Below are positions 1 through 11,800 of a stretch of DNA of 64,000 nt, in pieces (the first letter of the stretch is position 1; each line of letters begins with the position of its first letter). Location: the NCBI RefSeq assembly GCF_901709675.1, contig NC_051106.1, positions 9,808,001-9,872,000 of the forward strand, in the 5' to 3' direction. The position numbers were made by a program, and so were the translations under genes. This stretch comes from Syngnathus acus (Eukaryota; Chordata; Actinopteri; Syngnathiformes; Syngnathidae). A model generated the notes under the pieces. The model was not told where the DNA came from. It saw only the letters and a list, made by a program, of their open reading frames with translations, and did no database searches.

Positions 1-110
1 GCAGAAGAGGAAAGCAGAAAGATGCATTCCGCGTGCACATGCACATTGGCGCTTTCAAATCCAAGCCTCCAACGTTGATTTGCAGGACACGTTGTTGGAG
101 ATGTTTACTG
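1..110 (+). CDS. possible upstream exon of the unnamed gene (uncertain)
   Basis: Two of the three forward frames are open up to a donor-like GT at 111 (gtatgt). One frame ends in phase 0 and would join directly to the exon at 2147, but it gives a Cys/Trp-rich tail that looks poor. The other reads through NVDLQDTLLEMFTG, which looks like protein, but it ends in phase 1 and meets a stop if joined to 2147. An acceptor-like AG at 84-85 could make a 25-nt exon instead. I cannot tell whether this is a real exon, so it is a placeholder only. Confidence 0.2.
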
Positions 111-2146
111 GTATGTGTGTTAATGCTGTGCTAAAAATGGAAATGCGCAACGGTCAAACCAGTTTCTGGTTTTCAACACCGTCGAAGAAGAATTCCCCCT
201 TTGATTTGCGGCGAAGGCCCGATGATGAGGTTTCAGTTTAACATCATCAACTACAGTTGTCGAGGATAACCAGAGGTCGCTCAGGCTGTATTGCTGAACT
301 ATTCCCGGGAGCTTAGCCTAATCATGACTAATTGTACTACGCTACGACTGGCAGAAGTGTGTGGGAAAGACAATCGGCCATCTTTGACCCTGCGTTAGGA
401 TGCGTTCATGAGAGGGGAGTGGGACAGTGTTCACTTCAGTGGAGCACAGCAAAGCTGATAGTGTGTGTGTGTGCGAGTGTCAACTGGATTGTGTGTTTGT
501 GTGTGTGTACACTGTGACATTGCCATTGATCCAGCTTAGCAAGCTGCTCAACCATGTAGGGGACTGACAAGGATTTCATTCAGCTGTTCTTGACACACAG
601 TTTGTCTGTCCGAGCAAGTATGAACAAAAATCCACTTTTATTCGAATCAGCGTGTATGGCTCAATTCTGAAATCCTTTGCCCTCTTATAGACACTCATGT
701 TATTGTATTCAAAAGCATCCAGTGTAAAACTTGTTGTGTTTTTAACATAGTAAGCGCTAGTAGTTATTTTTCTTTTTAAACATTGTGAAATGAGCTCATT
801 TCAAAATAAACAGTGAAAGGTCTCACCTTGCTTTCTAGCACGGGCTTTGTGGACATATTCTCAACACCTATGCAAATATTTGTACATGTGCACCCAATGT
901 TTGCTTTGCAAAACCACATTTTATTCAATTTATTAAAGTTTCACATGGTTTGCGGTACTGAAAATGAAACAATCGAAAAGCAATGAAAGTCAAGAACTTG
1001 CAAGAAGGACCCATTTTCTTGATTTTAAAAGCACCCAAAAATTCAGACCTTTTCCCTCTCATGATTCATATTTTGGTAAAAAAACTTTAAACATTTGCTA
1101 GAAATGCTAACCTAAAGGATGCACAGAAAATAGCGCATTTTGCTTCAAGATATAAAAGCGATCAAATGTCAGTAGATGATTCAGTAGACTGAGGACAAAC
1201 AAGCCTGGTACCGTTTCTCAGTAAGACAACTTAGCTGGTAATTACACTGTTATGTGTGATGCAATAACGTGCAAAACACTTTAACCAGCCTGTTGTCCAA
1301 GAATGTGCTACTGGGCTTTTATCCTAAATGTCAACCGCTGACACAATGCTACATGCGTTTACATGGTCGCTCGCTCGGTCCTTTATTGCACGGCGAGCCT
1401 TTCACAACCAGTTGCTGAAGAGCTCGTAGCTCGTGAACTCGTACGCCGAATAGGGCCCAGTGGCTCCATCCTCCTTTTTTTTTCTCTTTTATTAAGCCAT
1501 TCAGAAAGAAAAGGAGTGTGTGTGCATTCGTCTAGGCGGCTGTGTTCTGTATGTTGGTGTGTAAGCATACACACACACACGCACGAGCGCGCAGATGGCA
1601 GCTGCTAAGCGAGGCCTCCCTCAAAGTGGTAATTACTGATTGTGAGGCAGCGCATTACTTAACTGTGAACATTGCAATCTGCATTGTTGCTACTAGTGTA
1701 GACGTCCTTGTCTGCCGGGACGGATGGATGGATGGATGGATGGATGGATGGACGGACGGACGGACGGACGGGTCTTTGGGGGAAAGACTCTGGTCCTGTC
1801 TAAACTCACAAAAGAGAAAGCAGATGACCGTGTATGGATGGGGCCCGTTTAACTGTGAGCTGTCAAAGCAAAATTAGGGATGCATGCATACCAAGTACAT
1901 ACTTTTGACAACGCGTCGATACCAAGTGTCGATACTTGGTGTATTGATTTGCATGTTTTTGTAGCGGTCTTGCTCCACATTTCATATGACTTCTTTTTAG
2001 AACTAGTGCAGATGTACAATATTAGCATTTAGCAGCAATTTTTTGTGCTGTTGTCGTGCAAGGTAAAAGAAGTCATTTAAAGAGCTCTTTGATGGATACC
2101 AGTTGAATTCTGACTTTACAATGCAATTCTTTTTTGTGTCTCCCAG
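111..2146. other. non-coding stretch, probably intronic
   Basis: No exon could be supported here. It is AT-rich and holds a GT-rich microsatellite (about 461-515), a CA run (about 1569-1580) and the GGAT/GGAC array at 1721-1771. If the unnamed gene begins left of the window, this is one of its introns. Confidence 0.5.
1721..1771. repeat. GGAT/GGAC compound tetranucleotide microsatellite
   Basis: About six GGAT units pass directly into about five GGAC units. The phase is kept across the switch, suggesting a point change that then spread along the array. Confidence 0.9.
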
Positions 2147-5100
2147 TTTTCTTACCATGGCGGTGGTGAGGGCGGTGAGAGTGATGACTCAGAAGGAGAG
2201 AACCAGGAACTTGCACAAATTGACAGAGGTTTTGCAAATTCAATGACTCTACTCTTGTTGTTTATCTCAGTTCTCAATTCTATCGTTCTACAGAAATCCT
2301 TTTCAAATGTATTAAATTAATACATCATTTATTAAAAATGTCCAAATGTTCATTCTCATTTTCAAAAGACATTCCCGCCCCACCTTTTCCTCCAGAGAGA
2401 CGGCGAAATTGCGCCCTCACCCCCTTGGCTACGAGTCAGCAGCACAACCAGGGCGCCCCATCCCCGGCTCGCTTACGACGTCTCCGCCTGCTTCTCGACG
2501 CCAATCTGGATCGCCACTCTTCAGAGGAAGAGCTGGAGCGGATCAGTTACGGCGACAGCAGGAAGTGGCTGTCGGCATTTCCGCAGCGCCACGCCGATCA
2601 CCACAGCAGCGCGTCCAGCGATGAGGAGGTGCGGAACATATGTGGCTGCGCTTCGCCCGCCGCCGCCATTGCCAAGCCTCTGGTGGAGAGCGAAGCTTGT
2701 CTGGCCGCCTCGTCCAGCCCCGTGCTCTTCAGCTCCAGCCCGCCGTGCAGCATCAAGCCACCCCCCATGCGCTTTCAGCTCCAAGTGGTCCAGCCGGCCA
2801 CTCGGCCCATCATCTTGACCCACTTTGACCAGGCGGCGCCTTATCGAAAGTATCGGCACAGCTACGAGTCGGGGAGGCCCAGTCTTGATCTCGAGAAAAT
2901 GCAACAGGTTTGTAGTCGCCTTTATTTAACTTGCGGGTCAATCACTAACTATTATATCAGCCTCCGATTCAAAGGTCAAGCTTTGTCAAATGGCAGAATC
3001 ATTTATAAAAACGGAGAGGATTCATTCATAGTCAACGCTCTGTTTGATATGTCAAACATTTAAGTGCGTTTCCCGAAATATTCCACCGGATCAGGGAAAG
3101 ACAGATCTTGTCACACTGCTCCACATTTGCTGGTGGACAGAATTTTTCCATTGCAGTATTTAATGACAGTTCCTCCGTACAGTACAGTGCACCACACCGA
3201 ACTGTGCTAAACTCGACGGCTTAGTGGAAATTTATGATGGAGGAAATGCTTTGACAGTCTTGCCATATCATTGCTGATCTGTCCTCGCAAAATGCAAATG
3301 GTCAAGACAAAAATGTCTCTTTAGCGACACGCGCGCACACGGCAACACAAAGTCATCCCTCTGCGTAGCCGCTCGCTCGCCCGCCCGCCCGCCCGCCTCC
3401 ACGGTGGTCTGGCTGGAGAGGGATGAAGGAGAGGCAGGCAGGCAGGCAGGCAGGGACGGCAGATGTCCGTCCTGGTTTCTCACAAAGGCTGGCAAGCGAG
3501 GGGAAACGACGGAGGGGTGCAGGCAGAAGGAGAGGATTAAAAACACAACAAAAACAGCATCCGCTAATGAGTCATGGAGAAGCCGGCCTCCTCATCATGA
3601 CAATCCAGTTGAAATGTTGGTTAGGTGTGTTTGCAGAGACTGCAGCTTTTAAGGGTCCATATGTCCGACGATGAGGCAAGGGTGCTGCTCGGCAAGGGGT
3701 CGAAAGGGGGCTGGGCGGTGTGTGTGTGTGTGTGTGTGTCATCCTGGCCGGCCGTCTCTTTGTGTCTCCATGTGTCCATCCTCGTGTCTATGAGTTTGTT
3801 GTTTGTGCGAGTGTGTGCGCACACTCAGTCAAGTGGAATGGGAGGTGCTGCGGGGAATACAATAGGGGGCCTTTGGAGGTAGCTGACAGACTGAGTCCCA
3901 GTCTCCCTCCCTAATATTAACCCTTTAGCTGGACAACTTCCAGCAATACTACTTCATATTTCACTACATCAGGGTTGTCAAATGCCAGTAAATGATCAGT
4001 TAGTAGAATTATTTTAGGTATTATAATTGCAAATGAAACTTTTGGGTTCAAAATTAAACTGGGCAGATGAAAATGCTGAACTCCGTTCCCCTTTGGAAGC
4101 TACCTCCTGGACTGGAGACAATTTGTTGATTGTGTGGTCCCTTCACCCCTGCTGTTCTTTGAGAATAGTGGACTTGGTTGGATATGAAGGGAGACAGGAT
4201 ATTGCATAAGCTTCATTGACTGACTATTTCGTTGAGTTGAGTCAGCTGAATTTGCCTCACTTCCTTGATCCTACTGAGCTTGTCTTAATTGAGCGCCACT
4301 GTCACGACAGATGCTCCTTCTGTCTTTCTCAGTCAAATGCTTACACTTACCTCAAAAATGTACCATGTCTTCATTTGACATTGAATTTCTGTCTTTTCCC
4401 CTCCTAGAAAATGCTGCTGAAAAAGAACTGCGGAGGAAAAACACGGACCATAAAGATTCGAGTGAGTTGAATACGTAATGTTTGTGCAATGTGCCATGTT
4501 CTTTATTTCAGCCCGTGCACATTTGCAAATCAATTCCCTTGATGCTGTATGTTCATTGCAACAATGATAAGATTGCAAGTTTGTGTAACCCCCCCCCCCC
4601 CCCCCCCCCCCCTCCCACGAAGAGCCCAGCCTGGCACCTTGAAGTCAATCCAGCTACCTAGTGGGAAAGCATCTGGCAGTCGTGCCCTGCTAACAGCATC
4701 AGTGCAGATCTGATAGTCCTTCTGAAAATAATCATAATGTATGTATGCAGCGCTTTAATAGAAGAAATGATCCTCCGTACAACAAAATAAGACAAGCATA
4801 AATATCCTGTCACGCAATCACCCAGTTGACCCGCTAAAATGGCTTTGGCTGTTTACGACTCTTCTCACAAACATCTACTATGAATCACTTCACTGGTTCT
4901 TCTATATCAAACAATTTTCTTTAGGTTCATTTACCTGACATGTTTCGGCGGGTTCTTCCGCCTTCATCAGAGTGTCAGGTAAATGAACCTAAAGAAAATT
5001 GTTTGATATAGAAGAACCAGTGAAGTAATTGAAAAAGAAAAAACAAGATGAACCTAGTACAAATCTACTATGAATCATCCGCCTTCTGGAAGCCGTGTTG

Positions 5101-6573
5101 GGTTTTAGATAGTAGTAGTGCAGAAGGGAAGCAGAATGGACTGGTACTTGGCGCAGGGCGGGCTATTCCAGAAGGACGCGCAGTGTGGTGAGAAGAGTGA
5201 CGTCATCGTCACCTTGTGTGGGATCGTGTCGATGGAACGTCATCGCACGCAGAGACAGGGATTCACAATCTGCATCCATTTGAAGGGTGAACTTGGAGAG
5301 TGCTGAGGAGGAAGAAGAGGGAGGACGAGGCTTTTGCACTTCCCCCGTGTGCCATTACAGCCGTGAAGTCATTTTCCATTTATAGTTGCGGCCGGCTGCT
5401 ATCTGTTTGAGCTGCAGCATTGCGCAGAGATAGATGCTTTTGACCGTTTGTGCTATCACACTTCTCTATGACTTCCTTTTTTTTTTTCCATCCAATTTCC
5501 TGGCTTGCATCCAGAAGAGATATTGGATCTGGATGGGGGGGGCCTCTTTGCTTGAAACAATCAAGCAATGGGAGCTCTTTTGGGTTTTGAGGAGGTTGTA
5601 GTTTGTGCAGGGAGGGAAGCCTGTTACATGGAAAGCAGAGGGAAAAAACAGCACTGGCTACTGCCGGGGCCTCCTCGTCCCCGTGGAGGTGAAGAGGGAA
5701 GTGGAAGTGAAGAGGAGATTAGGCGATGAGCACTCCTCGGCCGAGAGCAGTGGCGTCCGGTTTCATGCAGCACAGAGAGATGTTGTGTCCAATGAAGTTT
5801 GATGTGGGAAAGTATGTAGGGTGGTTGGAAGGGAAACAAAAATATCACTCTCACCACTGGCATGGAAGTATCTGTGTCAAATTTCTGGAGGTTGTTTGTA
5901 AAGGGTCCACCCACCTTTGGACCTCGCCCGCCCCACTTTGCCAGTTCCGGAGAAAGCGCTGCCTTATTGCCAAATTCAACAGTCATTTCCTGTCAATTCC
6001 TGTCTGGAGGAAAATGACCAGGGCTAATTTTAGACCGAGAGTTCACAGACCCAGCAAGAGTGGATTCCTGCAAACTCTGCCATTAGTCTGTCTGAAAGTG
6101 GAAAATCATTTGTCACTGGACCTGCAATGTGGAAAAAAAAAATAGCCAGTCCTTTCCTCTTTCAAATTGCTACCTATTACTCCTCCTCAACGCCTAGATC
6201 AATTTTGGAACGTGGACAAACCCCCCGAAAAACGGTGTGTATACGACACAAGGTAATGCTGCAGTCTGTAGAAACTTTATCGTCAGCGCAAACAGGAAAC
6301 TTGGTTAAATAATTGATTTGGTGTCGCAGAGTTTGCTCGCCGAGCCAAATGGTGACACCGGGATCTTTTTTATTTCATTGATTTTTTTTTTTTTTTGCAA
6401 TGCAGCATAAGCTAATGTAGTGGGACTGAATCCAATATGGAATGACATTCCTCTTTGTCTCTCCTCAGACTTTGAGCGGCAGTCGTCCTCCGGCCAGGTA
6501 CTCGAGCGATCCCTCCATTTTTGCCTTTCGCTCTTTAAGCACGGCGCCCCTGTCCGAGGATCCTCCGTGCTGA
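2147..6573 (+). CDS. 3' half of an unnamed multi-exon gene (C-terminal ~250 residues)
   Basis: Four exons join in phase: 2147-2228, 2396-2907, 4408-4461 and 6469-6573. All have AG acceptors and GT donors, and the stop TGA is at 6571-6573. The first visible exon encodes an acidic Ser/Glu stretch (GESDDSEGENQELAQIDR). The large exon encodes a basic RLRRLRLLLDANLDRHSSEEELERI-type segment (split here: RLRRLRLLLDANL, then RHSSEEELERI), a second acidic patch (SSASSDEEV), a Ser/Pro-rich linker and RPIILTHFD. The last two exons encode KMLLKKNCGGKTRTIKIR and SRPPARYSSDPSIFAFRSL. No catalytic motif, membrane segment or signal peptide is visible. It looks like a disordered adaptor or regulatory protein. 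Short exons ending exactly in phase and the conserved-looking basic C-terminus argue for a real gene. The 5' part lies upstream of the window. I do not recognise the family and assign no function. Confidence 0.75.
2908..4407 (+). other. intron of the unnamed gene with simple repeats
   Basis: This lies between the exons ending at 2907 (donor gtttgt) and starting at 4408 (acceptor ctcctag). It holds a CGCC-type run (about 3369-3397), a GGCA run (about 3432-3455) and a GT microsatellite (about 3718-3739). No further exon is apparent. Confidence 0.6.
4589..4612. repeat. 24-base poly-C run
   Basis: Uninterrupted run of 24 C in an intron of the unnamed gene, followed by TCCC. Runs this long often slip during sequencing, so the true length may differ. 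Confidence 0.9.
4873..5077 (-). mobile_element. short Penelope-like (hammerhead-bearing) hairpin insertion with 15-bp target-site duplication
   Basis: The 15-mer atctactatgaatca occurs at 4873-4887 and again at 5063-5077, flanking a 175-bp insert. Inside are perfect 54-nt inverted arms, 4887-4940 and 4973-5026, with a 32-nt loop. On the minus strand the loop reads CTGATGA (4970-4964), a 5-bp stem II (4962-4958 with 4951-4947), GAAA (4946-4943) and then ATGTC ending at 4937. These are the conserved parts of a hammerhead ribozyme. Penelope-like retroelements are known to carry hammerheads in their pseudo-LTRs and to leave variable-length target duplications and inverted termini. No reverse transcriptase is present, so this would be a terminal remnant or a non-autonomous copy. 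The family assignment is inference. Confidence 0.65.
4936..4970 (-). ncRNA. hammerhead ribozyme-like core
   Basis: Conserved strand CTGATGA, one extra A, stem II GGCGG/CCGCC with a 6-nt loop, GAAA, then a very short stem III ending in GTC. Predicted cleavage is after the C at 4937. Stem I could form as 2 bp next to the core, a 6-nt bulge, and then a long helix from the flanking inverted arms. A bulged stem I is usual in type I hammerheads. The extra base between CTGATGA and stem II, and the competing perfect foldback of the arms, may weaken activity. Activity is not shown by sequence alone. Confidence 0.55.
5078..6468 (+). other. rest of the last intron of the unnamed gene
   Basis: Intronic by position, between the insertion and the acceptor at 6467-6468 (ctctcctcag). 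The parts near 5130-5400 and 5600-5960 are richer in G+C. No exon with both splice sites was convincing. T and A homopolymers occur near 5478, 6130 and 6380. Confidence 0.5.
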
Positions 6574-7465
6574 TGAAGAAACGAGCCCACTGGTAGATGA
6601 AGCCTATCCCTCCTTCTCTCAGAAAGAGTGACTGTTAGGAAAGAGACATTTGTTTGCACACTCAGGTATTCCCACCCTGTAACAACGTCACTTTGATTAT
6701 TCCCGTACAACTCCGATCAGCTTTTTGGAGAATGCAATGGCCTGGACGTAACATTTCGAAGGATATTTCAGGTTTTTTTTACCCCTTGGGATTGAAAGAA
6801 AGCAACACGGTTTATTGAGCACAAAGTCGGATCTGAATTTACCTTTGGCTGTGATCACTTGCAAGGGAAATCATGCATGTAAGACAATCAAAATGGTTTC
6901 TTCCTACAGCTCATCAGGTTGTTGGTAACGTCCTCTTCTAAAGATGGCATTCAGCCAATATCCTAATGTTTCCATGCAAAAGGTCACAGTTGCCTACCTG
7001 GAAAAGAAACTTTGTCGGATGGATGTGTTATTCTTTTGAATATGCAGGTCATTATGAGCGACGTATGTAGTTGCATCGAGTTGATGTACATTTTTCAATG
7101 TATCCTCTTTCCTTGCACGGATTCCATTGTTTTGCAGAAAGAGCGAGACGAAGGAGTACCGAATAGTTTGCTGCACATTTGTAACTGGTGCTGTGTATTG
7201 CGCATAGCCAACTTGTAGTGTGCCATTTTATTTTTCACTATTGTACCTCATGACTTTTTAGGTAGAAGAGGACCACCGCTATATTGTCTCTAATGCCTTG
7301 AAATAACATTCCCGTGGGTCGAAAGGAAGCTGAGGTCGGTCTCAGCTGGAAATTCCAGTTGATCAATCTATTAAAAAAATCAAAGTCGCCACTGTAAGTG
7401 AGATTTGGCTGAAACGAATGTAACATGGTGACCAGTTTGTCATCCCTTGTCGCACAAAATGAATC

Positions 7466-7471
7466 AATAAA
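7466..7471 (+). terminator. poly(A) signal, probable 3' end of the unnamed gene
   Basis: AATAAA followed within about 10 bases by a GT-rich stretch (tgttctgtgg). It is about 890 bp after the stop at 6573, giving a plausible 3' UTR. The convergent slc4a1ap signal lies about 710 bp further on. Confidence 0.55.
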
Positions 7472-7544
7472 TGTTCTGTGGCCTCTTGCATAAAGGTGAT
7501 TCTTCTTTTTTGCAGTTTTGGACTGCATGTTTTTGCTTGAGCTG

Positions 7545-7610
7545 AAGCCTATCCCAGCTGACTTTGAGCGAGAGGCAGAAGTCCGCAGCTCAACCCCGCA
7601 TACTCACAAC
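7545..7610 (-). repeat. degraded fragment of the teleost SINE tail region
   Basis: Contains gcctatcccagctgac, the reverse-orientation counterpart of the ggctgggataggctcc segment in the full SINE at 55233-55629. It decays into unrelated sequence after about 40 bp. It sits between the two convergent genes. Confidence 0.4.
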
Positions 7611-8180
7611 TGAACGCTGCGTTATGTCAAGAACATAACATCCTGGTTGGTAGTCAGCTCTTTGGATTTACAATTTAGGTCAAGTGGGTTGGCAAGGGAC
7701 TAAAATGAAACCCTTTTCAAGCATTACTAACTGCTAGTGTCAAATCATGTAACACACTTATATAAACATATTCAAAATGGAATATTATACTAGCACTGTC
7801 ATGTTGTTTTATATGATGTGAAGACCACTTAGCTTTGTATGTATTTTTTAAATGAGCTGAATCACGCTTTGACCTAACTGACCTTATGTAAGTGCCCCTA
7901 ATAACCCCTAATGAGGTTGCTTAAGCACGCCAAGTGGCTCTGTGACCACTGCGCTGAGTGCGTTAATCGGTGGCTTGTCACAGTTGGTGTGTGGGAGAAG
8001 AATCGGCGTGGTGGTGGTGGTGGGGGGTACACAAGGCTTGTCCTACTTGTTTGAAGCCAGCATAGATGTTTTCCACCAATGATGAGCAAGTCGCAGCAAT
8101 ATGTTGACAGCCAAAAATGACCAGATCACATATGTGTGCATTGTGTGATAAATGTTCACATCAAGACAAACGGTTGACAT

Positions 8181-8186
8181 TTTATT
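8181..8186 (-). terminator. poly(A) signal, probable 3' end of slc4a1ap
   Basis: TTTATT on the plus strand is AATAAA on the minus strand. Downstream on that strand the sequence is T/G-rich. This would give a 3' UTR of about 690 nt, including the GT microsatellite at 8504-8540. Confidence 0.5.
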
Positions 8187-8503
8187 ACAACAAAATACAA
8201 TGGAAAAGGAGTTACCGAGTCACCACAAAATGAAACAGAAAACGTCCACCAATCAAATGAGCAGCACCGAGTGCACAACAGTGGCCGATTGCAGCGTAAG
8301 GAGAATCCTGTTAAAAAGAGAACTTTGAGAAGGTTGGCCCACGAGTGGATGTGTGCGTCAGCTGACACACAACTCCGCTTACTGTAGCGCGAGTCATTAT
8401 CAGCTTGCGTTTCATCCAGTAAGCCATCCAAGTGTCCAGATGGTCAGAAAAGCTGCTTCACTGCTCTGCCTCCCTGCTACACTCTTTTGCAGGGAGTGTG
8501 TGA

Positions 8504-8540
8504 ATGTGTGTGTGTGTGTGTGTGTGTGTGGGTGTGTGTG
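8504..8540. repeat. GT dinucleotide microsatellite
   Basis: About 14-18 GT units with one G interruption. It lies in the presumed 3' UTR of slc4a1ap, where it would be transcribed as CA. Confidence 0.85.
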
Positions 8541-8868
8541 CGGGGCTATTAATGCCAGTGATCAAGTCGAGCCAAACAGGGGAGGGATACAGATTGAATG
8601 TCAGGTGGTTTGAAGTGAAAGAGGAGAAGCCAGAGACAAGAGGAAGAAAAAAGGTGAATTCAGCTCACATCAGCTTGGGCAGCCATTTTCTCTTTTCTGC
8701 TTGAAGGGTGAAAAGGTCGCAATGCAATTGCTGGGCTGAAATCCCTGCATTGGCAAACCGACGGTCCTTTCTGTCGATCGACTTTATGATTGACTTTGAT
8801 TCTCTTGATCATCAAATGCGATGGTGCGGGAGCCGTTGACGTGTTGCGTTGTGAATGACACCATTCAT

Positions 8869-11800
8869 TCAGTAGCCGTACTTGTCATTAAGATGAGTGC
8901 GGCCGTCTCCGCTCTGACCTAAAAGTGAGGAATATGAATTTGGTCTCAAATGATATGCAATTAGCATTCTGCGGAAAGATTATGGGAGCAATCTTTGGCT
9001 CATGTCAGTGTATTGACTCATGGCTGTGGAAGGCACTTACCTGTCGGCGGCAGCCAAACACAGTAATCGGGGTCGTCCTGTGGATATTGACTCGAGAGCT
9101 GAACGGGCGGCTGTGGACACACACCGTGAGCTGCTCTTATTTGTACAGGAGGACAATTTGGAGGAGAGAGAGAGAGGGGAAAAAATACTTTTACCCTGCT
9201 GGGGCCCATGACTTTCTTTTTCTTTTTTGGACTGAGATCCTGATCACCCTTGTCTCTGGATTCTGTTGAGACACAGCGAGTTCATATGCAAAATTGAAGA
9301 GCGTGGCACTTGGAAACAATAAATCTCACCGGAAGATGGTGCCTCATGATTGGGCTTGATGCTCTGATTCCCCGTGTCACTACAAGCCTTGCTTTTCCTC
9401 TTTTCTGGACTTGGCTCTGCTATGAGGAAAGATTTGATTGAAAAATGTTTCATAACCTAAAATACAGGTATGTCTCAATAAATAAGAATGTTAAAAAATG
9501 AACTGAAAATAATAATCCAACTCATTTAGCTGCACTTGCATTTGAAGATGAGCAATTAAAAAAGTGTCATTATTATTGCAACAACTACTGCCACCTTGTG
9601 GCATAAACTGTTTTGTGAAGGGAATGTTGCCAGTTGACCTTTTGTCTCCGGCACTGATTTTCTTCCTTTCTGTCCTGAAGTCTCTTGAGATATGAGGTCA
9701 CTGGCCTCTGAAGGATCAACATTTAACTCGTGTGCATTATCTTCATGATCCTCCTTTTTTTCAGCCGTCTCCCCCTTTTCTTCTTCTTCCTCCTCCTCCT
9801 CCTCTTCTCCTCCTGGCGGAAGTTCCTTCATGTTAAAGAGTTCAGGAGGCAAGGCGGGCTGCTTAGGAGGCATCTTCTACAGAAGAAACAAAGACTTGTT
9901 ATCTTTGCTACAGTTTCACGTCATGTTCCTCTCAGGTCACCTACCCCGAGAGTGCCGGTCTTCAACTTGAACTTGCTTCCTCCTTTCATGGCTCCAAAAA
10001 GTGGCAAGGTTGCCTTTGGTTTCTCACACTTTGAGCTTCCGCTAGAACATCAAAGTATGAGCAGGACGTGCGCAAGAAAAGCGTCCATGAAGTTACATCT
10101 ATGTTTGACCATCCGTATGGTAAATGAATCGATAGCGTAACACGAGTGAGCTTTTCACCTGGGGACCAGCGAGGGCAACTGAGAAGGGCGAGTGAGTTCC
10201 GCCAACTTGCGGAGTCGCTGGGCATCTTTTCGCAGATCAGCGATGTGCACGTGGAGCTTCCTGCGCTCCACGGCATCCATGGCTTCATCCCTGCGGACGG
10301 CCGACATGAAGGCGTCCAGCGGGTCGTCGGCAGAAGAGCCCCGAGTGTCTGGTGAGCAAATACCAAGTTCTCACAGTGCTTCATTTGAGCCAGATCTCTC
10401 GTTACGTTACAGCCGAAGATGCTCCGCTTGAAAACGACTCACTTTTCCCAGCGGCGCCGAGCTTTTTCTGTGCTTCTACTATCTCCTTCTCCACCTGTGA
10501 TAGCTTGGCCAGCTACAAGAGAAAAACAAAGTGATCCCGAGCCAATCAAAAGTGAGCTCGGCCATCTTTGTAAACGCCGGGCAAATGTGTATTCTGCCAT
10601 CGCATGCTCGTTTGCTGGCTTTACCAGCGAGTCATGGGTCTCGGGCCGCTCCTCAATCTTTCCAGCTTTTTTCATTCTCTCTTTCCTCTTCTTTTCCACG
10701 GTGCCCGTCCGGTCCAGGAAGGTGTCATCGTCGCTGTCGTAGTAGTCCTCATCTTCCCAGTTCTTTTTCTTGCGTTTGCGGGAAACTGTACGCATGTAGC
10801 CATGCACTTGTTAGAAGGCTCAGAAGGTGTTAAGGTGGTGTCGAATTTCAAGGGCTAACCTGCTTCCTGGCGCAGCAGTCCTCTGGCTTCGAGCATCCGG
10901 CAGGCCTCCAGACAGCACTGGACGGCCGCTTCTTTCTTCTTGCCCGTGAGGGTGACCTCAGCAACGAGCTGTCGGCCCAAGGCGTCGTCCACCGGCAGCC
11001 TGAAAAGACACATTCTGCAGCTTTGTACGTTTTCAGAAGCACATTTCTACCACTGATGAAACCACCAAGTTCATTTCTGTTGTTAAACCGTCTTCAGAAC
11101 ACTTACTTGATCCTGCAGAGCCAGCTGCCGTGGCTTTTGTCTTCATACTCAAACTCCAGCTCTTCGCCTGATGGTCAATATAAACCAAGACAATATTGTA
11201 CAGCGTCAAAAACATTTTCTGCCCTCCCTCTCTGGGTGTGAATGAATAAGTCCTATTACCTTCTCTGTCATAAAAACCCTGTAAGGCCTTCTTAGGGTCC
11301 TTTAGGTAGGCAGCTTCCTGGTCTTCTCGGAACTCTACTGAAAAGGGGTTCTCCTCATTTTCATCTTCTTCCGGCAGCTGCTCCTCAGCTGCATGGGGAA
11401 TTTACATGGTGTTCATACCCAGCTTCAGCAGTAACATAAAAAACAACAACTCACCCATTCCCCAAGAACAGCCCGAGTCGTCGTTGGACACTTTGCTCTT
11501 GCCGCTGTTCCCTTCACTTTTCGCCTCGCTCTCATCATCAGAACCTTCTCCCGTCATTATCTTCTCTAGCTCCGCCCTCTGCTTCCTGCCTTGCTCTCTC
11601 AGCTCTGTGACTGTTAGTTCAGACTCCTCTTCCTCATCAAATTCTGGACCCTGGAAAGGAGCGAACTTTAATTGCATGCAGAAATTTGCTCATATTTTTT
11701 TTGGATCACCTTACGATCTAATATTCATTGATGTGAAACTCACAATGTGGGAAATTCGGAAACTAAGACAGACCTGTAGAATGAATAACCTCGTGCTGCC

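Noticed and set aside
9111-9194. Open reading through the slc4a1ap intron (frame 9018-9209)
   Set aside because: Pyrimidine-rich intron with clean GT-AG ends. Splicing restores the conserved [19 protein letters not shown] junction.
9595-9638. Readthrough end of the 9639-9876 exon (hydrophobic tail [12 protein letters not shown])
   Set aside because: This is intron. The donor gtcaac at 9638-9633 keeps phase with the next exons that encode the conserved C-terminus.
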